Positions 23,033 to 33,052 of a DNA stretch of 64,000 nt are shown piece after piece. This DNA is from Shimia sp049116215 (GTDB lineage: Bacteria; Pseudomonadota; Alphaproteobacteria; Rhodobacterales; Rhodobacteraceae). Below the pieces are notes generated by a model. The model saw nothing but the letters and a program-made list of their open reading frames with translations, had not been told where the DNA came from and did not search any database. The position numbers and the translations under genes are program-made. Each line of letters begins with the position of its first letter. The stretch's first letter is position 1. The stretch covers positions 1,054,001-1,118,000 of the forward strand of contig NZ_JAGDZB010000001.1 of NCBI RefSeq assembly GCF_049116215.1, in the 5' to 3' direction.

Positions 23033-25197
23033 AGCGGTAGCTCTTCGGGTTGCGGGAACGGGTCAACTGTGTCGCCAGTATAGATTTCTGCGATCACCTT
23101 GAAGATTTCTTTCTTGCGCAATGGTTTGGTCAGATACCTGTCCAAACCGTGTGACAAGATGTGCTCTTCGTCTCCCTCGTTGGCCAGAGCGGTCAACGCA
23201 ACAATTGGCACATGCCCCTTGGTGGCCAATTCCAGCTCGCGAATTTTCTGAGTAGCCTCGGTGCCATCCATACGTGGCATGGAAATGTCCATAAAAATGA
23301 GGTCCGGAGCATAAGACTGGAATTTCTCGACGGCCTCGACGCCGTCATGGGCAAACTCCAGTTCGAGATCCAAAGGCTTAAGCAGTTTTTCAAGTACCAA
23401 GCGATTGGTCTTGTTGTCTTCTGCGGACAGCACACGCATGCGCCGTTTTGTTGGCTTGCGTCTTTGAGATGCGCCCGCACTGGCAGCTTTGGCAATCCCG
23501 AGGTTCAACTCTGCGCGCGAGCCCGGCTTCTGGAGGATCGCCTTCACAAGCGAGTCTTTCTCCATGCCGGCAAAAACCTTCAAGTCGCTGGTGAGCGCCA
23601 GGATTGGCGTGCTGATTTCCAACTGTTGCAACTCTGCGCCCAATTCGCGGGCATTGATCCCGGATGGCGTGTGATCAGCGAGAATCAAGTCTACATGTGG
23701 CGCCAACAACAGCACCTGTGTTTTGTCCGTGCAGATGGTGACGGTGGCCCCCATTTGCTCCAGCTGTTTGTGCAGGAGGTCGCTGTTTACCTCCATATCC
23801 GAAGCAACCAGCACATGCTGAACTGTGTCCGGCAGCGGGATGGGAAGCTGATCACAATCCTCTTCGATGGGCATAGAGAGACGGAAGCCAAAAGACGTGC
23901 CCTCTGCAATCACAGAATCTACCCAGATTTCTCCGGACATCAGCCCAACTAGCTGTTTGGTGAGCGCAAGTCCAAGTCCGGTGCCTTCAAATTCGCGGTT
24001 TTGACTGGTATCTACCTGATTAAACTCGCCAAAAATATGGTCCAGTTTCTCTTCAGGAATGCCAATGCCAGTGTCCTGAACGGTCACGTGTATCACCGCT
24101 TCAGAGCCGTCATTGGTGATCACACCGACCACTTGCACTTGGACATGCCCATGATGTGTAAACTTGACGCCGTTTCCAATCAGATGTGTCAAAATTTGCC
24201 GCATCCGACCGATGTCGCCAACAAATTTTGTAGGTAGGAACAGATCGTAGTCCACCAAAAGCTCAACGCCTTTTTCTCGGGCAGAGACCTGATGCAAGGT
24301 CATAACTTCATGGATGCAGCGCTCTAAATCAAACGGTTCTGTACGCAGTCCAACATTCTCGGCCCCAAGTTTGGAGTAATCGAGCACGTCGTTGATGATC
24401 GAAAGCAATGCCTCGCCGGAGTTCTTGATGGTGGAGGCGAACAGCCGTTGTTCTTCACTTAATGACGTGTCCATCAGCAAGCTCGCCATGCCAACAACCC
24501 CATTCATCGGGGTGCGGAGCTCGTGACTCATATTGGCCAAAAAGGCGGATTTTGCCTGGCTTGCCGCCTCTGCTTCCTGACGCGCGTGTTGAAGCTCGGC
24601 TTCCTTTCTCACGGAATCAGTGATGTTGAGTGCAAGGCTGGCGCGGTCTTCGCCCTGATCTCGCTGATCAATCAGCTTCAGGAACTCTTCGTTCCACAAG
24701 CGCACGATCACCGGTTCCGGCTCATCTTCGTGCCACCGCTGCTCCATCATGTTGCACCAATCATCGGGAGACGTGTCTTCCAACACAAACAATCCCTCAT
24801 GGGCGGCAAATTCCATGATTTCTTGGTAACTGATGCCAGGTTTGACGTGGTCCGCGCCCTCAAAGATGGCCAGATAAGCCGGGTTGGCGGCAATCATCTT
24901 GCCTTGGGCATCAAAAAAGGCAAACCCGTCGCGGATCGTCGCTATGGAATGCCACAAACGCCGCTCAGCTTGATCGGCACGTTCCTTGGCTGATTCCAGA
25001 TCGTGGCGAACTTTTTTGTTTTCGTTGACGACAGTTTGGTATTCGGCGCGTGTTTCGACGATTTCATTGGACAGTTGCGCAGCATGTTTGCCCAGCTTGC
25101 GGTTGGCTGCATAAAGCTCGCGCTTTTTCAGCTCCAGCAAGCGTTCAGCTGCCAAACGTGCCCGTCTTTCGTCCGCAAGTTTCTGCGCCAGCGACAT
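23017..25197 (-). CDS. Cytoplasmic hybrid histidine kinase with two receiver domains
   Basis: A 726-residue kinase with no membrane helix. Residues about 1-80 are a long coiled coil (KLADERRARLAAERLLELKK), then a PAS-like domain (WHSIATIRDGFAFFDAQGKM), the phosphoacceptor helix with H225 (MSHELRTPMNG), and an ATPase domain (DTGIGI, GTGLGL). The first receiver (QHVLVASDMEVN...LILADHTPSG) lacks the usual acidic pair, so it may be a pseudo-receiver. The second is canonical (SAEDNKTN, FMDISMPRMDG). No partner regulator is adjacent. The coiled-coil plus PAS type resembles soluble ArcB-like kinases; signal unknown. Confidence 0.92.
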   Translation of the reverse strand: MSLAQKLADERRARLAAERLLELKKRELYAANRKLGKHAAQLSNEIVETRAEYQTVVNENKKVRHDLESAKERADQAERRLWHSIATIRDGFAFFDAQGKMIAANPAYLAIFEGADHVKPGISYQEIMEFAAHEGLFVLEDTSPDDWCNMMEQRWHEDEPEPVIVRLWNEEFLKLIDQRDQGEDRASLALNITDSVRKEAELQHARQEAEAASQAKSAFLANMSHELRTPMNGVVGMASLLMDTSLSEEQRLFASTIKNSGEALLSIINDVLDYSKLGAENVGLRTEPFDLERCIHEVMTLHQVSAREKGVELLVDYDLFLPTKFVGDIGRMRQILTHLIGNGVKFTHHGHVQVQVVGVITNDGSEAVIHVTVQDTGIGIPEEKLDHIFGEFNQVDTSQNREFEGTGLGLALTKQLVGLMSGEIWVDSVIAEGTSFGFRLSMPIEEDCDQLPIPLPDTVQHVLVASDMEVNSDLLHKQLEQMGATVTICTDKTQVLLLAPHVDLILADHTPSGINARELGAELQQLEISTPILALTSDLKVFAGMEKDSLVKAILQKPGSRAELNLGIAKAASAGASQRRKPTKRRMRVLSAEDNKTNRLVLEKLLKPLDLELEFAHDGVEAVEKFQSYAPDLIFMDISMPRMDGTEATQKIRELELATKGHVPIVALTALANEGDEEHILSHGLDRYLTKPLRKKEIFKVIAEIYTGDTVDPFPQPEELPLQASG

Positions 25198-25355
25198 ACG
25201 CCGATCCCTAAATCGTCCAATCCGTTGTTCGTCGTTCTCTCAAATGTCCATGAATATCTGCTTAATCGGAAAGGAGGCATTTGCTGAATTTCTTATCGTT
25301 GCCAAGTCCGTGGGCCTCATGGCACCATTGCGCCATTGATTGATGGAGAAGCCTA
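25198..25355. promoter_or_regulatory. Divergent region between the second kinase and the macroglobulin gene
   Basis: 158 bases with promoters for both genes. AT-rich patches are present. No clear palindrome. The macroglobulin start has GGAGAAG upstream. Confidence 0.3.
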
Positions 25356-28300
25356 ATGTTTCGCATTTTTGTGGCTGCAATTTTGACTGTTTGTTCTGGT
25401 TTGGCATATGCCGAAGACACATTTGTGCCCGACCGCCGTATCGTCGTGAGCCGCGACGTGGACTTCTACGGATCGGACCTGCAAAACCTGTTTGATACGA
25501 CCTACGACGCCTGCATTGGGGCCTGTTTGGCCAATCAGGATTGTGTGGCGTTCACCTTCAATCAAAAGTCCAACGCCTGTTTCCCAAAATCAGCGATCAG
25601 TGACCGTCAGCCTTATGACGGTGCCCTGTCTGCCGAAGTGTTTGAAACGCCTCGCGGAACGCGTTTTTTGGCGAGTGGACGCGCAGAAGACCTGACGTTT
25701 TTGAGAAAGTCGGACTTTGACCGCGCCAAAGATCTGGCTGCCAATATCGGGCGGCATCATGCAGGCGGCCCCTGGACCATGCAGGCGATGCTTGATGCGG
25801 CACAGGAACGCCGTGCCGAAGGCAACACTCTGAGCGCCATGCGCTGGACCGGTGGTGCCCTGGCAAAGTCAGACCGTAGTGACTTGTGGCATGAGTATGC
25901 GCGCCTGAATGCTGATTTGAAAAGCGACAAGTCTTCGGAAACCCGTACTTATCGCGAGCGCGCCTTCCTTGGTAGCATCAACGCTTACCTACGGGCGGAA
26001 GATGGGGCTGAACGCGTAAATGCGCTGATTTTGATGGCAGACCAACTGGAAGAGCAGGATCGTGGCAAGGCAGTGCTGCGCAGCCTGCGGCTCGCTGAGT
26101 CGATCCAGCCACGCACAGATGTCGCGCAGCGTTTGGACGCAGCCATAAGTAAATACGGCTTCCGTGTGTCTGAGCACATCGTGGATAGCGACCTGGAAGA
26201 GCCACGTTTTTGCGCAGAATTCAACGAGCCGCTGGTCAAGGTGGGGCAGGATTACGCGCCATTTGTAAAACTGCCCAATGCGCAAATGGCGCTGAGCGTT
26301 GAAGCGCGCCGTATTTGTATTGACGGCCTCACACATGGGCAGCGCCTTGAGGTAACTTTCCGCGCAGGTCTGCCCGCACAAAGTGGCGAAACGCTGATCA
26401 AGGACATCAGGCTTAACGCCTATGTGCGCGACCGTAGTCCAAGTGTGGCCTTTGGGGGGCGGGCTTATGTGTTGCCGCGCAGCCAGGATGCAGGCCTGCC
26501 AATTGAGACAGTAAATCTGGATGAAGTGGAACTGACCCTACAGCGCGTGAATGACCGCAACATTCTGCGCGCCATTCAGGACAGCTATTTTGGGCAACCA
26601 CTGAGTTATTGGCAGGTAGATGATTTTGCCCGCGATGTGGCAGAAACCATTTGGACCGGGACTGGTGACGTCCAAAATACCTTAAACCAGACCGTGACCA
26701 CACGCCTGCCAATGGCGGAATTGGTCGCAGGCCAACCGGCTGGCGTCTACGCGTTGACCGCTGATCTCCCGGGCGCAGACAAATACGACGAAACCGCTGC
26801 CACGCAATGGTTCTTGCTGTCTGATATTGGCCTGACCAGCCTGAATGGCTCCGATGGTTTGCATGCTTTTGTGCGCCGCCTGTCCGATGCCACGGCCATG
26901 GATCAGGCCAAGGTGTCGCTGATTTCGCGGGCAAACCGTGTTTTGGGGACTGTGGCCAGCGATGCAGAAGGGTATGTGCGGTTTGATGCGGGTTTGACAC
27001 GCGGCACCGGCGCACGGGCGCCCGCGTTGTTACTGGTGGAAACCGGCGAGGATTTTACGTTCCTGTCCCTCACGGACCCAGCGTTTGATTTGTCCGACCG
27101 AGGTGTCGAGGGCCGCCCGGCCGCGCCGCCAATTGATCTCTTTGTAGCAACGGATCGCGGTGCCTATCGCGTAGGCGAGACCATCCATGTGACTGCTTTG
27201 GCGCGTGGTCCAGTCGCCGAAGCCCTGCCATTGCTGCCTGTGACCGCCATTCTTACCCGTCCGGATGGGGTGGAATACAGCCGCGAGGTGTCCGCTGCGG
27301 GCGTAGCTGGTGGCCATGTATTTGACATGCCGCTGGGCACAACTGTGCCACGAGGCCGCTGGACGTTGGAATTCAAATCCGATCTGGAGGCCCCTGCGTT
27401 GGCAACGGCGAAGGTATTGGTCGAGGATTTCCTGCCTGAACGCATCGACTTTGAGATGACACCGCCAAACGGGCCGTTGACCGAGGATGACCCAGCTCCC
27501 CTCGAACTCGAAGCGCGGTATTTGTTTGGCGCGCCAGCGGCAGACTTGAGTGTTGAAGGACAGCTTACTCTGCGGACACAGTCTGAGATTGAAGGGTATG
27601 AAGGCTATCGCTTTGGACGCTATGACCAGCCTTTCTATGGTCAAACCGAGTATTTCTATGGCGATGTGACGGATGCCCAAGGTCGCGCGGATATATTTCT
27701 GCCCCTGCCATCTCAAGAAGCCGCCGGGCACGCGCTGTCGGCGGACATCACCGTGCGGGTGCTTGAAGGTTCAGGCCGTCCGGTAGAGCGTCGCCTGTCC
27801 CATCCGGTTGCCGCGCAAACGGCGCTGATCGGGATCAAACCGCAATTTGACGAAGAGGTAGTGCCGGAAGGTGGCGCGGCACGGTTTGAATTGTTGGCCT
27901 TGGCGTCCGATCTGTCGCGCACGCAGATGCCGGTGCAATGGACCGTGAACCGTGTGGAAACGCGCTATCAATGGTACCAATTGGGCGGCAGCTGGGAGTG
28001 GGAGCCAACCACCCGCCGCACGGCTGTGGCCAGTGGTTCTGCCACCTTGGGCGATGCTGTGGTTGAAGTTGGTGCGCAGGTGGATTGGGGCCGCTACGAG
28101 ATTGTGGTGGAACAGGACGGAGGCGATTTTGTTTCCAGTGCCGTTGAATTCTATGCGGGTTGGTACGCACCGGTCGATGCAACCGAAACCCCAGACACGT
28201 TGGAACTGTCATTGGACAAAGACATGTTCCGCAGTGGCGACACGGCGCAACTGCGTCTGGTGCCGCGTTTTGCAGGTACGGCCCTGGTCTCCGTGATGTC

Positions 28301-30794
28301 CAATCGGTTGATTTCCATGCAGGCCGTGGAAGTTAGTGAAGGTGAGAACCTGATTCCGCTGACTGTTACGGACGAGTGGGGCGCAGGCGCTTATGTGACT
28401 GCTTCTGTGATCCGGCCATCGGATATCCCCGCAGGCCAAAATCCTGCACGTGCACTGGGTTTGAGCTATGCCAAAGTTGATCCAGGGGCGAAGCAGCTGT
28501 CTGTCGACCTTATTGCGCCGGAACAAATCGCGCCTCGTGGCCCGCTTGATGTGTCTCTGAAAGTGGAGGGCGTGGCTGAGGGAGAAACCGCTTTTGTCAC
28601 GCTTGCCGCTGTGGATGTTGGCATCCTCAACCTGACCGGCTTTGAAAGCCCCGACCCTTCGGGTCATTATTTTGGCCAGCGTCGATTGGGTATGGAAATT
28701 CGCGACATTTATGGCCGTCTGATCTACGGCATGTCGGGATCCATGGGCGCTCTGCGTTCTGGTGGCGATGCCACTGCAGGGTCCAGTTTCGACTCTCCAC
28801 CACCAACCGAAGAACTTGTGGCCTATTTCCAAGGCCCGGTTGAGGTTGGCGCGGATGGCATGGCGCAGGTGCAGTTTGACATACCGCAGTTTAACGGGGC
28901 CGTGCGGCTGATGGCCGTGGCGTGGTCGGCTACCGGAGTCGGGCAGGCGGAGCAGGAGGTTTTGGTGCGTGATCCAGTTGTGGTGACAGCCAGTTTGCCA
29001 AGGTTCCTCGCGCCGGGGGATGAAAGCCGGCTCTTGTTGGAGTTTGTGCATGCCGAAGGCCAATCCGGGCGTATGGGTTTGGATGTGGTGGCGAGTGATG
29101 GCGTGACTCTGGAGGCAGGTACAGTGCCCTCCGGTTTGACACTGGAAGACCTTGGCTCAGCCAGGCTATCTGTGCCCCTTGTGGCACAAGAAATTGGCGA
29201 TCACAGCATTGACGTCGCGCTGACCACACCGGACGGCAAACTGCTCACCAAGACGCTGGTTCTGCCGGTTCGAGATAACGACCCAGCCATTAGCGAAACC
29301 CGTCAGGTGGTATTGGCAGCGGGTGAAAGCCTCACGTTAGGCGCGGATCTATTTGCGGATATGCGGCCGGGCACGGCGGAAGCAGTCTTGTCGTCTGGAG
29401 CTTTGGCACGGTTTGATGCGCCAGGTTTGATACGGGCTTTGGACCGCTATCCATATGGCTGCACAGAGCAGGTGGCGTCACAAACTCTCCCATTATTGTA
29501 CTTCGAAGATGTGGCGGACGCGCTGGGATTGGCGGCGAGCCAGACATTGGACTCGCGGATTGCCGAGGCCATCGCGTTGGTGCTCACCCGCCAGTCCAGC
29601 AATGGGGCCTTTGGGCTTTGGCAGCCTGCGTCGGGTGACTTCTGGCTGGACGCCTATGTGAGCGACTTCCTGTCTCGAGCTAAGGCACAGGGGCATGCCG
29701 TGCCCGAAGTGGCCTTCACGCAGGCCATGAACAACCTGCGCAATCGCGTGAACTATGCGCCGGACTTTGACAAAGGTGGGGAGGACTTGGCCTATGCGCT
29801 GATGGTCCTGGCCCGTGAAGGCGCGGCGAACATGGGCGACTTGCGGTACTACGCGGATGTAAAGGCGGAGGCCTTTGCTACGCCTCTGGCTGCGGCGCAG
29901 TTGGGCGCCGCGCTGGGTTTTTATGGTGACCAGACTCGCGCCGATTTTATGTTCCGTCAGTCTGCGCGGCTGATTGAAGGGCAGGCGCAAAGCAACGAGG
30001 CTCAGTTGTGGCGCGTCGACTACGGGACCAACCTGCGCGATGCGGCTGGCGCATTGACGCTGGCCGTCGAAGCGGGCAGCGAAGCTGTGGATCGCAATGC
30101 CCTGCTGACACGGGTAACCGCGCCGGGGCGTGATCTGTCCACGCAAGAGTCGGTTTGGTCGCTTTTGGCGGCGTATGCGTTGATCGAGGACGTCGGGTCC
30201 AACACATTGAGCCTGAACGGTGCAGTCTTGGATGGGCCGTTGTTGGAGCGTGTGCCCGACAGTGCCATGACCTCAGATTTTGCTTTGAAAAATGAAGGAG
30301 ATGCGCCGCAATCGGTCACGGTTACCACTGTGGGTGTGCCGACGTACCAAATCCAGAGTGGCGGGTATGGTTATCAGCTGTCGCGCCAGTATTTCACTAT
30401 GGAAGGCGCCGAGGTCACCGGGGCGCAGGTGGCGACGGGCGACCGTTTTGTCACCGTGGTGACCGTTACACCGTCCAGCAAAGTTGGGGCGCGGTTGATG
30501 GTAAATGATCCGCTGCCAGCAGGGTTTGAGATCGATAATCCGAACTTGTTGTCGAGCGGTGACGTGCGGGCTTTGGACTGGCTACAACCCATCTATGCCG
30601 AGCACAGCGAATTCCGTTCGGATCGGTTCTTGGCTGCGGTGGATTGGCAATCAGATCAACCCTTTATGTTGGCCTACATTGTGCGCGCGGTATCGCCTGG
30701 CGCATATCATCATCCCGCTGCGTCGGTAGAAGACATGTATCGCCCGCAGTACCGCGCCAATACCGATGCCGCACGCCTGATCGTGACCGAGTAA
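25356..30794 (+). CDS. Apple-domain bacterial alpha-2-macroglobulin
   Basis: An 1812-residue periplasmic protease trap. The signal peptide (1-19, AYA cleavage) has no proper lipobox, so it is probably soluble, unlike E. coli YfhM. Residues about 30-100 form a PAN/apple domain (CIGACLANQDCVAFTFNQ with paired cysteines). Then follow several macroglobulin beta-sandwich domains (MG start near 600, YRVGETIHVTALARGP), the alpha-2-macroglobulin domain around 1150-1230, and a thioester domain. The thioester motif is C1369-T-E-Q in YPYGCTEQVASQ, intact for covalent capture of attacking proteases. It is one base from pbpC, the standard partner for envelope defence and repair. Confidence 0.95.
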   Translation: MFRIFVAAILTVCSGLAYAEDTFVPDRRIVVSRDVDFYGSDLQNLFDTTYDACIGACLANQDCVAFTFNQKSNACFPKSAISDRQPYDGALSAEVFETPRGTRFLASGRAEDLTFLRKSDFDRAKDLAANIGRHHAGGPWTMQAMLDAAQERRAEGNTLSAMRWTGGALAKSDRSDLWHEYARLNADLKSDKSSETRTYRERAFLGSINAYLRAEDGAERVNALILMADQLEEQDRGKAVLRSLRLAESIQPRTDVAQRLDAAISKYGFRVSEHIVDSDLEEPRFCAEFNEPLVKVGQDYAPFVKLPNAQMALSVEARRICIDGLTHGQRLEVTFRAGLPAQSGETLIKDIRLNAYVRDRSPSVAFGGRAYVLPRSQDAGLPIETVNLDEVELTLQRVNDRNILRAIQDSYFGQPLSYWQVDDFARDVAETIWTGTGDVQNTLNQTVTTRLPMAELVAGQPAGVYALTADLPGADKYDETAATQWFLLSDIGLTSLNGSDGLHAFVRRLSDATAMDQAKVSLISRANRVLGTVASDAEGYVRFDAGLTRGTGARAPALLLVETGEDFTFLSLTDPAFDLSDRGVEGRPAAPPIDLFVATDRGAYRVGETIHVTALARGPVAEALPLLPVTAILTRPDGVEYSREVSAAGVAGGHVFDMPLGTTVPRGRWTLEFKSDLEAPALATAKVLVEDFLPERIDFEMTPPNGPLTEDDPAPLELEARYLFGAPAADLSVEGQLTLRTQSEIEGYEGYRFGRYDQPFYGQTEYFYGDVTDAQGRADIFLPLPSQEAAGHALSADITVRVLEGSGRPVERRLSHPVAAQTALIGIKPQFDEEVVPEGGAARFELLALASDLSRTQMPVQWTVNRVETRYQWYQLGGSWEWEPTTRRTAVASGSATLGDAVVEVGAQVDWGRYEIVVEQDGGDFVSSAVEFYAGWYAPVDATETPDTLELSLDKDMFRSGDTAQLRLVPRFAGTALVSVMSNRLISMQAVEVSEGENLIPLTVTDEWGAGAYVTASVIRPSDIPAGQNPARALGLSYAKVDPGAKQLSVDLIAPEQIAPRGPLDVSLKVEGVAEGETAFVTLAAVDVGILNLTGFESPDPSGHYFGQRRLGMEIRDIYGRLIYGMSGSMGALRSGGDATAGSSFDSPPPTEELVAYFQGPVEVGADGMAQVQFDIPQFNGAVRLMAVAWSATGVGQAEQEVLVRDPVVVTASLPRFLAPGDESRLLLEFVHAEGQSGRMGLDVVASDGVTLEAGTVPSGLTLEDLGSARLSVPLVAQEIGDHSIDVALTTPDGKLLTKTLVLPVRDNDPAISETRQVVLAAGESLTLGADLFADMRPGTAEAVLSSGALARFDAPGLIRALDRYPYGCTEQVASQTLPLLYFEDVADALGLAASQTLDSRIAEAIALVLTRQSSNGAFGLWQPASGDFWLDAYVSDFLSRAKAQGHAVPEVAFTQAMNNLRNRVNYAPDFDKGGEDLAYALMVLAREGAANMGDLRYYADVKAEAFATPLAAAQLGAALGFYGDQTRADFMFRQSARLIEGQAQSNEAQLWRVDYGTNLRDAAGALTLAVEAGSEAVDRNALLTRVTAPGRDLSTQESVWSLLAAYALIEDVGSNTLSLNGAVLDGPLLERVPDSAMTSDFALKNEGDAPQSVTVTTVGVPTYQIQSGGYGYQLSRQYFTMEGAEVTGAQVATGDRFVTVVTVTPSSKVGARLMVNDPLPAGFEIDNPNLLSSGDVRALDWLQPIYAEHSEFRSDRFLAAVDWQSDQPFMLAYIVRAVSPGAYHHPAASVEDMYRPQYRANTDAARLIVTE

Positions 30795-30795
30795 C

Positions 30796-32835
30796 ATGCG
30801 GTTTGCGCCATTTTTTCTGGTTGCTGCGCTGCTTTTGGCAGCCGCAGTGCGGGATGGCGTGGACCGGTGGGTGGCAGCGACGGACCTACCTGACCTGTTG
30901 GTCGACACCTCGGTGCAAGTGGTTGACCGAGACGGGAAACTGCTGCGCGCCTACACGGTGGACGACGGTCTGTGGCGTATGGGCACTGGGTTGGATACTG
31001 TAGATTCGGGCTACATCGACATGCTGGTAGCTTATGAAGATCGGCGCTTTTGGTCCCATGCCGGGGTGGATCCATGGGCGGTTGCGCGGGCCGTGGGCCA
31101 AGCGATTAGGAAAGGTGAAGTTGTCTCTGGTGGATCGACGTTAACCATGCAGGTTGCGCGGTTACTGGAGGATTCCGGCACCGGTGCGTGGCAAGGCAAA
31201 TTGCGGCAAGTTCGCGTGGCTTTGGCGTTGGAGAAAACGCTGAGCAAAGAGGAAATTCTCTCGCTTTATCTGGCACATGCGCCGTTTGGCGGGAACCTGG
31301 AAGGGGTGCGGGCAGCGACGCTGGCGTGGTTTGGCAAAGAGCCGCATCGGTTGACGCCTACGCAGGCGGCGCTGTTGGTGGCTTTGCCGCAAAGCCCCAA
31401 CGGGCGACGGCCAGATCGGCATCCCAAAGCTGCGACAGAAGCACGTGAGCGCGTGTTGCAACGTGCTGTGATTGCTGGGGTTTTGACGGAAGAGGCCGCG
31501 TCGGCGGCGCTGATGACACCGGTGCCAAATCAGCGGCGGGCGTTCCCGAACATCGCGCCGCATATGGCGGATCGCGCTGTGGCGGCGCGGCCGGGGGCTG
31601 TTGCGCATCAGGTGACCTTGTCGCGCGACCTGCAAATCGCCTTGGAGGCGCTTGCGGCCAAGGCCTTGAGAGGCTTGGAGAACCGCGTGTCCATTGCCAT
31701 GGTGGTGGCGGATCATCACAGCGGAGAAATTCTTGCGTCTGTGGGGTCGGCCGGGTTTTCTGGCGGTGATCGCCGTCAGGGGTTTGTCGATATGACGCAG
31801 GCCAAACGCTCGCCGGGGTCGACGCTGAAGCCATTGGTGTATGGGCTTTCTTTTGATCAGGGGCTTGCGCATCCGGAGACGCTCATCAGAGACACGCCAG
31901 TGCGATTTGGAACCTATGCACCGCAGAATTTTGACGGGCGGTTTCGCGGTGAATTGCGGGTGCGGGAGGCTTTGGCGCAGTCGCTGAATTTGCCGGTGGT
32001 TTTGCTGACCGATGAGATTGGACCGGCCAATTTGATGGCGGCGATGCGCAAGGCGGGGGCGGTGCCTGAGGTGCCTGGCGGGGTGGCTGGGTTGGCCGTT
32101 GCGCTAGGTGGTGTCGGGCTTTCATTGGAAGAGTTGGTGCAGCTGTATGCGGTGATCCCTCAGGGCGGTTTGGCGCAGGGATTGTATTGGAGGGGTGGTG
32201 AAAAAGGAGAGCAAAGACAAAGGGTTATAAGTCATTCGGCAGCTTGGCACTTGGGCGATATCCTTTCCGGTATTGCACCACCAAATGGGGCGCCGCGCAA
32301 CGGGTTGGCCTATAAGACCGGAACGTCTTATGGGCACCGTGACACTTGGGCGATTGGGTTTGATGGTCAGCATGTGGCCGGGGTCTGGATTGGGCGGCCG
32401 GATGGGACGCCGGTGCCGGGAGCCTTTGGGGCCGAGGTGGCCGCGCCGGTGTTGTTTGAGGTGTTTCAGCGCATTGCGCCGGAGCTGACGCCGTTGGGGC
32501 CTCCACCACCGGAAACGCTGATTGTCAGTACAGGCCAACTGCCTGAACCGCTTCGGAAATTTCGTGGTCGCAAAGCACTGTTTGAGAAGCCTGAGGATGC
32601 ACTGACTGTGGCGTTTCCGCCGGATGGGGCGACTTTGGAAGGCGGCAACAGCGAGGTTATTTTGAAGGTCAAAAACGGCGCGTTGCCGTTCACCGTGTTG
32701 GCCAATGGCGCGCCGGTTGTGCAGCAAAGTAGGCTGCGGGAAATGGTGGTGTCTCTGGCCGGAAAAGGCAGCGCGACTGTGACGGTGATTGATGCCAAAG
32801 GTGCGTCGGATCGGGTCACGTTTTGGGTGGATTAA
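30796..32835 (+). CDS. pbpC: Penicillin-binding protein 1C
   Basis: A 679-residue bifunctional peptidoglycan synthase. One N-terminal membrane anchor (residues 3-18) is followed by a GT51 glycosyltransferase domain with catalytic E81 in YEDRRFW and GGSTLTMQVAR. The transpeptidase has S342-x-x-K (SPGSTLKP), SLN and KTGTS. A C-terminal BiPBP_C beta domain (about 585-675) ends the protein, as in other PbpC. The start is one base after the macroglobulin stop codon, so translation is coupled. The pair is thought to repair wall damage while macroglobulin traps host or rival proteases. Confidence 0.96.
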   Translation: MRFAPFFLVAALLLAAAVRDGVDRWVAATDLPDLLVDTSVQVVDRDGKLLRAYTVDDGLWRMGTGLDTVDSGYIDMLVAYEDRRFWSHAGVDPWAVARAVGQAIRKGEVVSGGSTLTMQVARLLEDSGTGAWQGKLRQVRVALALEKTLSKEEILSLYLAHAPFGGNLEGVRAATLAWFGKEPHRLTPTQAALLVALPQSPNGRRPDRHPKAATEARERVLQRAVIAGVLTEEAASAALMTPVPNQRRAFPNIAPHMADRAVAARPGAVAHQVTLSRDLQIALEALAAKALRGLENRVSIAMVVADHHSGEILASVGSAGFSGGDRRQGFVDMTQAKRSPGSTLKPLVYGLSFDQGLAHPETLIRDTPVRFGTYAPQNFDGRFRGELRVREALAQSLNLPVVLLTDEIGPANLMAAMRKAGAVPEVPGGVAGLAVALGGVGLSLEELVQLYAVIPQGGLAQGLYWRGGEKGEQRQRVISHSAAWHLGDILSGIAPPNGAPRNGLAYKTGTSYGHRDTWAIGFDGQHVAGVWIGRPDGTPVPGAFGAEVAAPVLFEVFQRIAPELTPLGPPPPETLIVSTGQLPEPLRKFRGRKALFEKPEDALTVAFPPDGATLEGGNSEVILKVKNGALPFTVLANGAPVVQQSRLREMVVSLAGKGSATVTVIDAKGASDRVTFWVD

Positions 32836-32965
32836 CCAAACGATTTGGACGTCGGTATCGCGTCGGTATCACGACTGTTTTGCGGAGGTGCGTAATTTGG
32901 CGGGGCCAAAGGCGTTAACCTTGGGGCCGCTCCGCTTTTGAGTAGATGAATTGAAAAAGGGTAGT

Positions 32966-33037
32966 CCCCGACCGCGGGTGGGGGGCAGCCCCCACCCATA
33001 GGGGCGGTCGGGGGCTGCCCGGCGGGTTCGCCGGGCG
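32966..33037. repeat. Double GC-rich hairpin between convergent pbpC and the thiolase gene
   Basis: The first hairpin has an outer 9-pair stem (CCCCGACCG at 32966-32974 with CGGTCGGGG at 33005-33013) and an inner 9-pair stem (GGGTGGGGG at 32976-32984 with CCCCCACCC at 32989-32997, GCAG loop). The second is GCCCGGCG-GGTT-CGCCGGGC at 33017-33036. No T-run follows in either direction. It may serve as a bidirectional terminator or be a member of a dispersed palindromic repeat family. Confidence 0.7.
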
Positions 33038-33052
33038 ATTTGTCGAGTTGGA

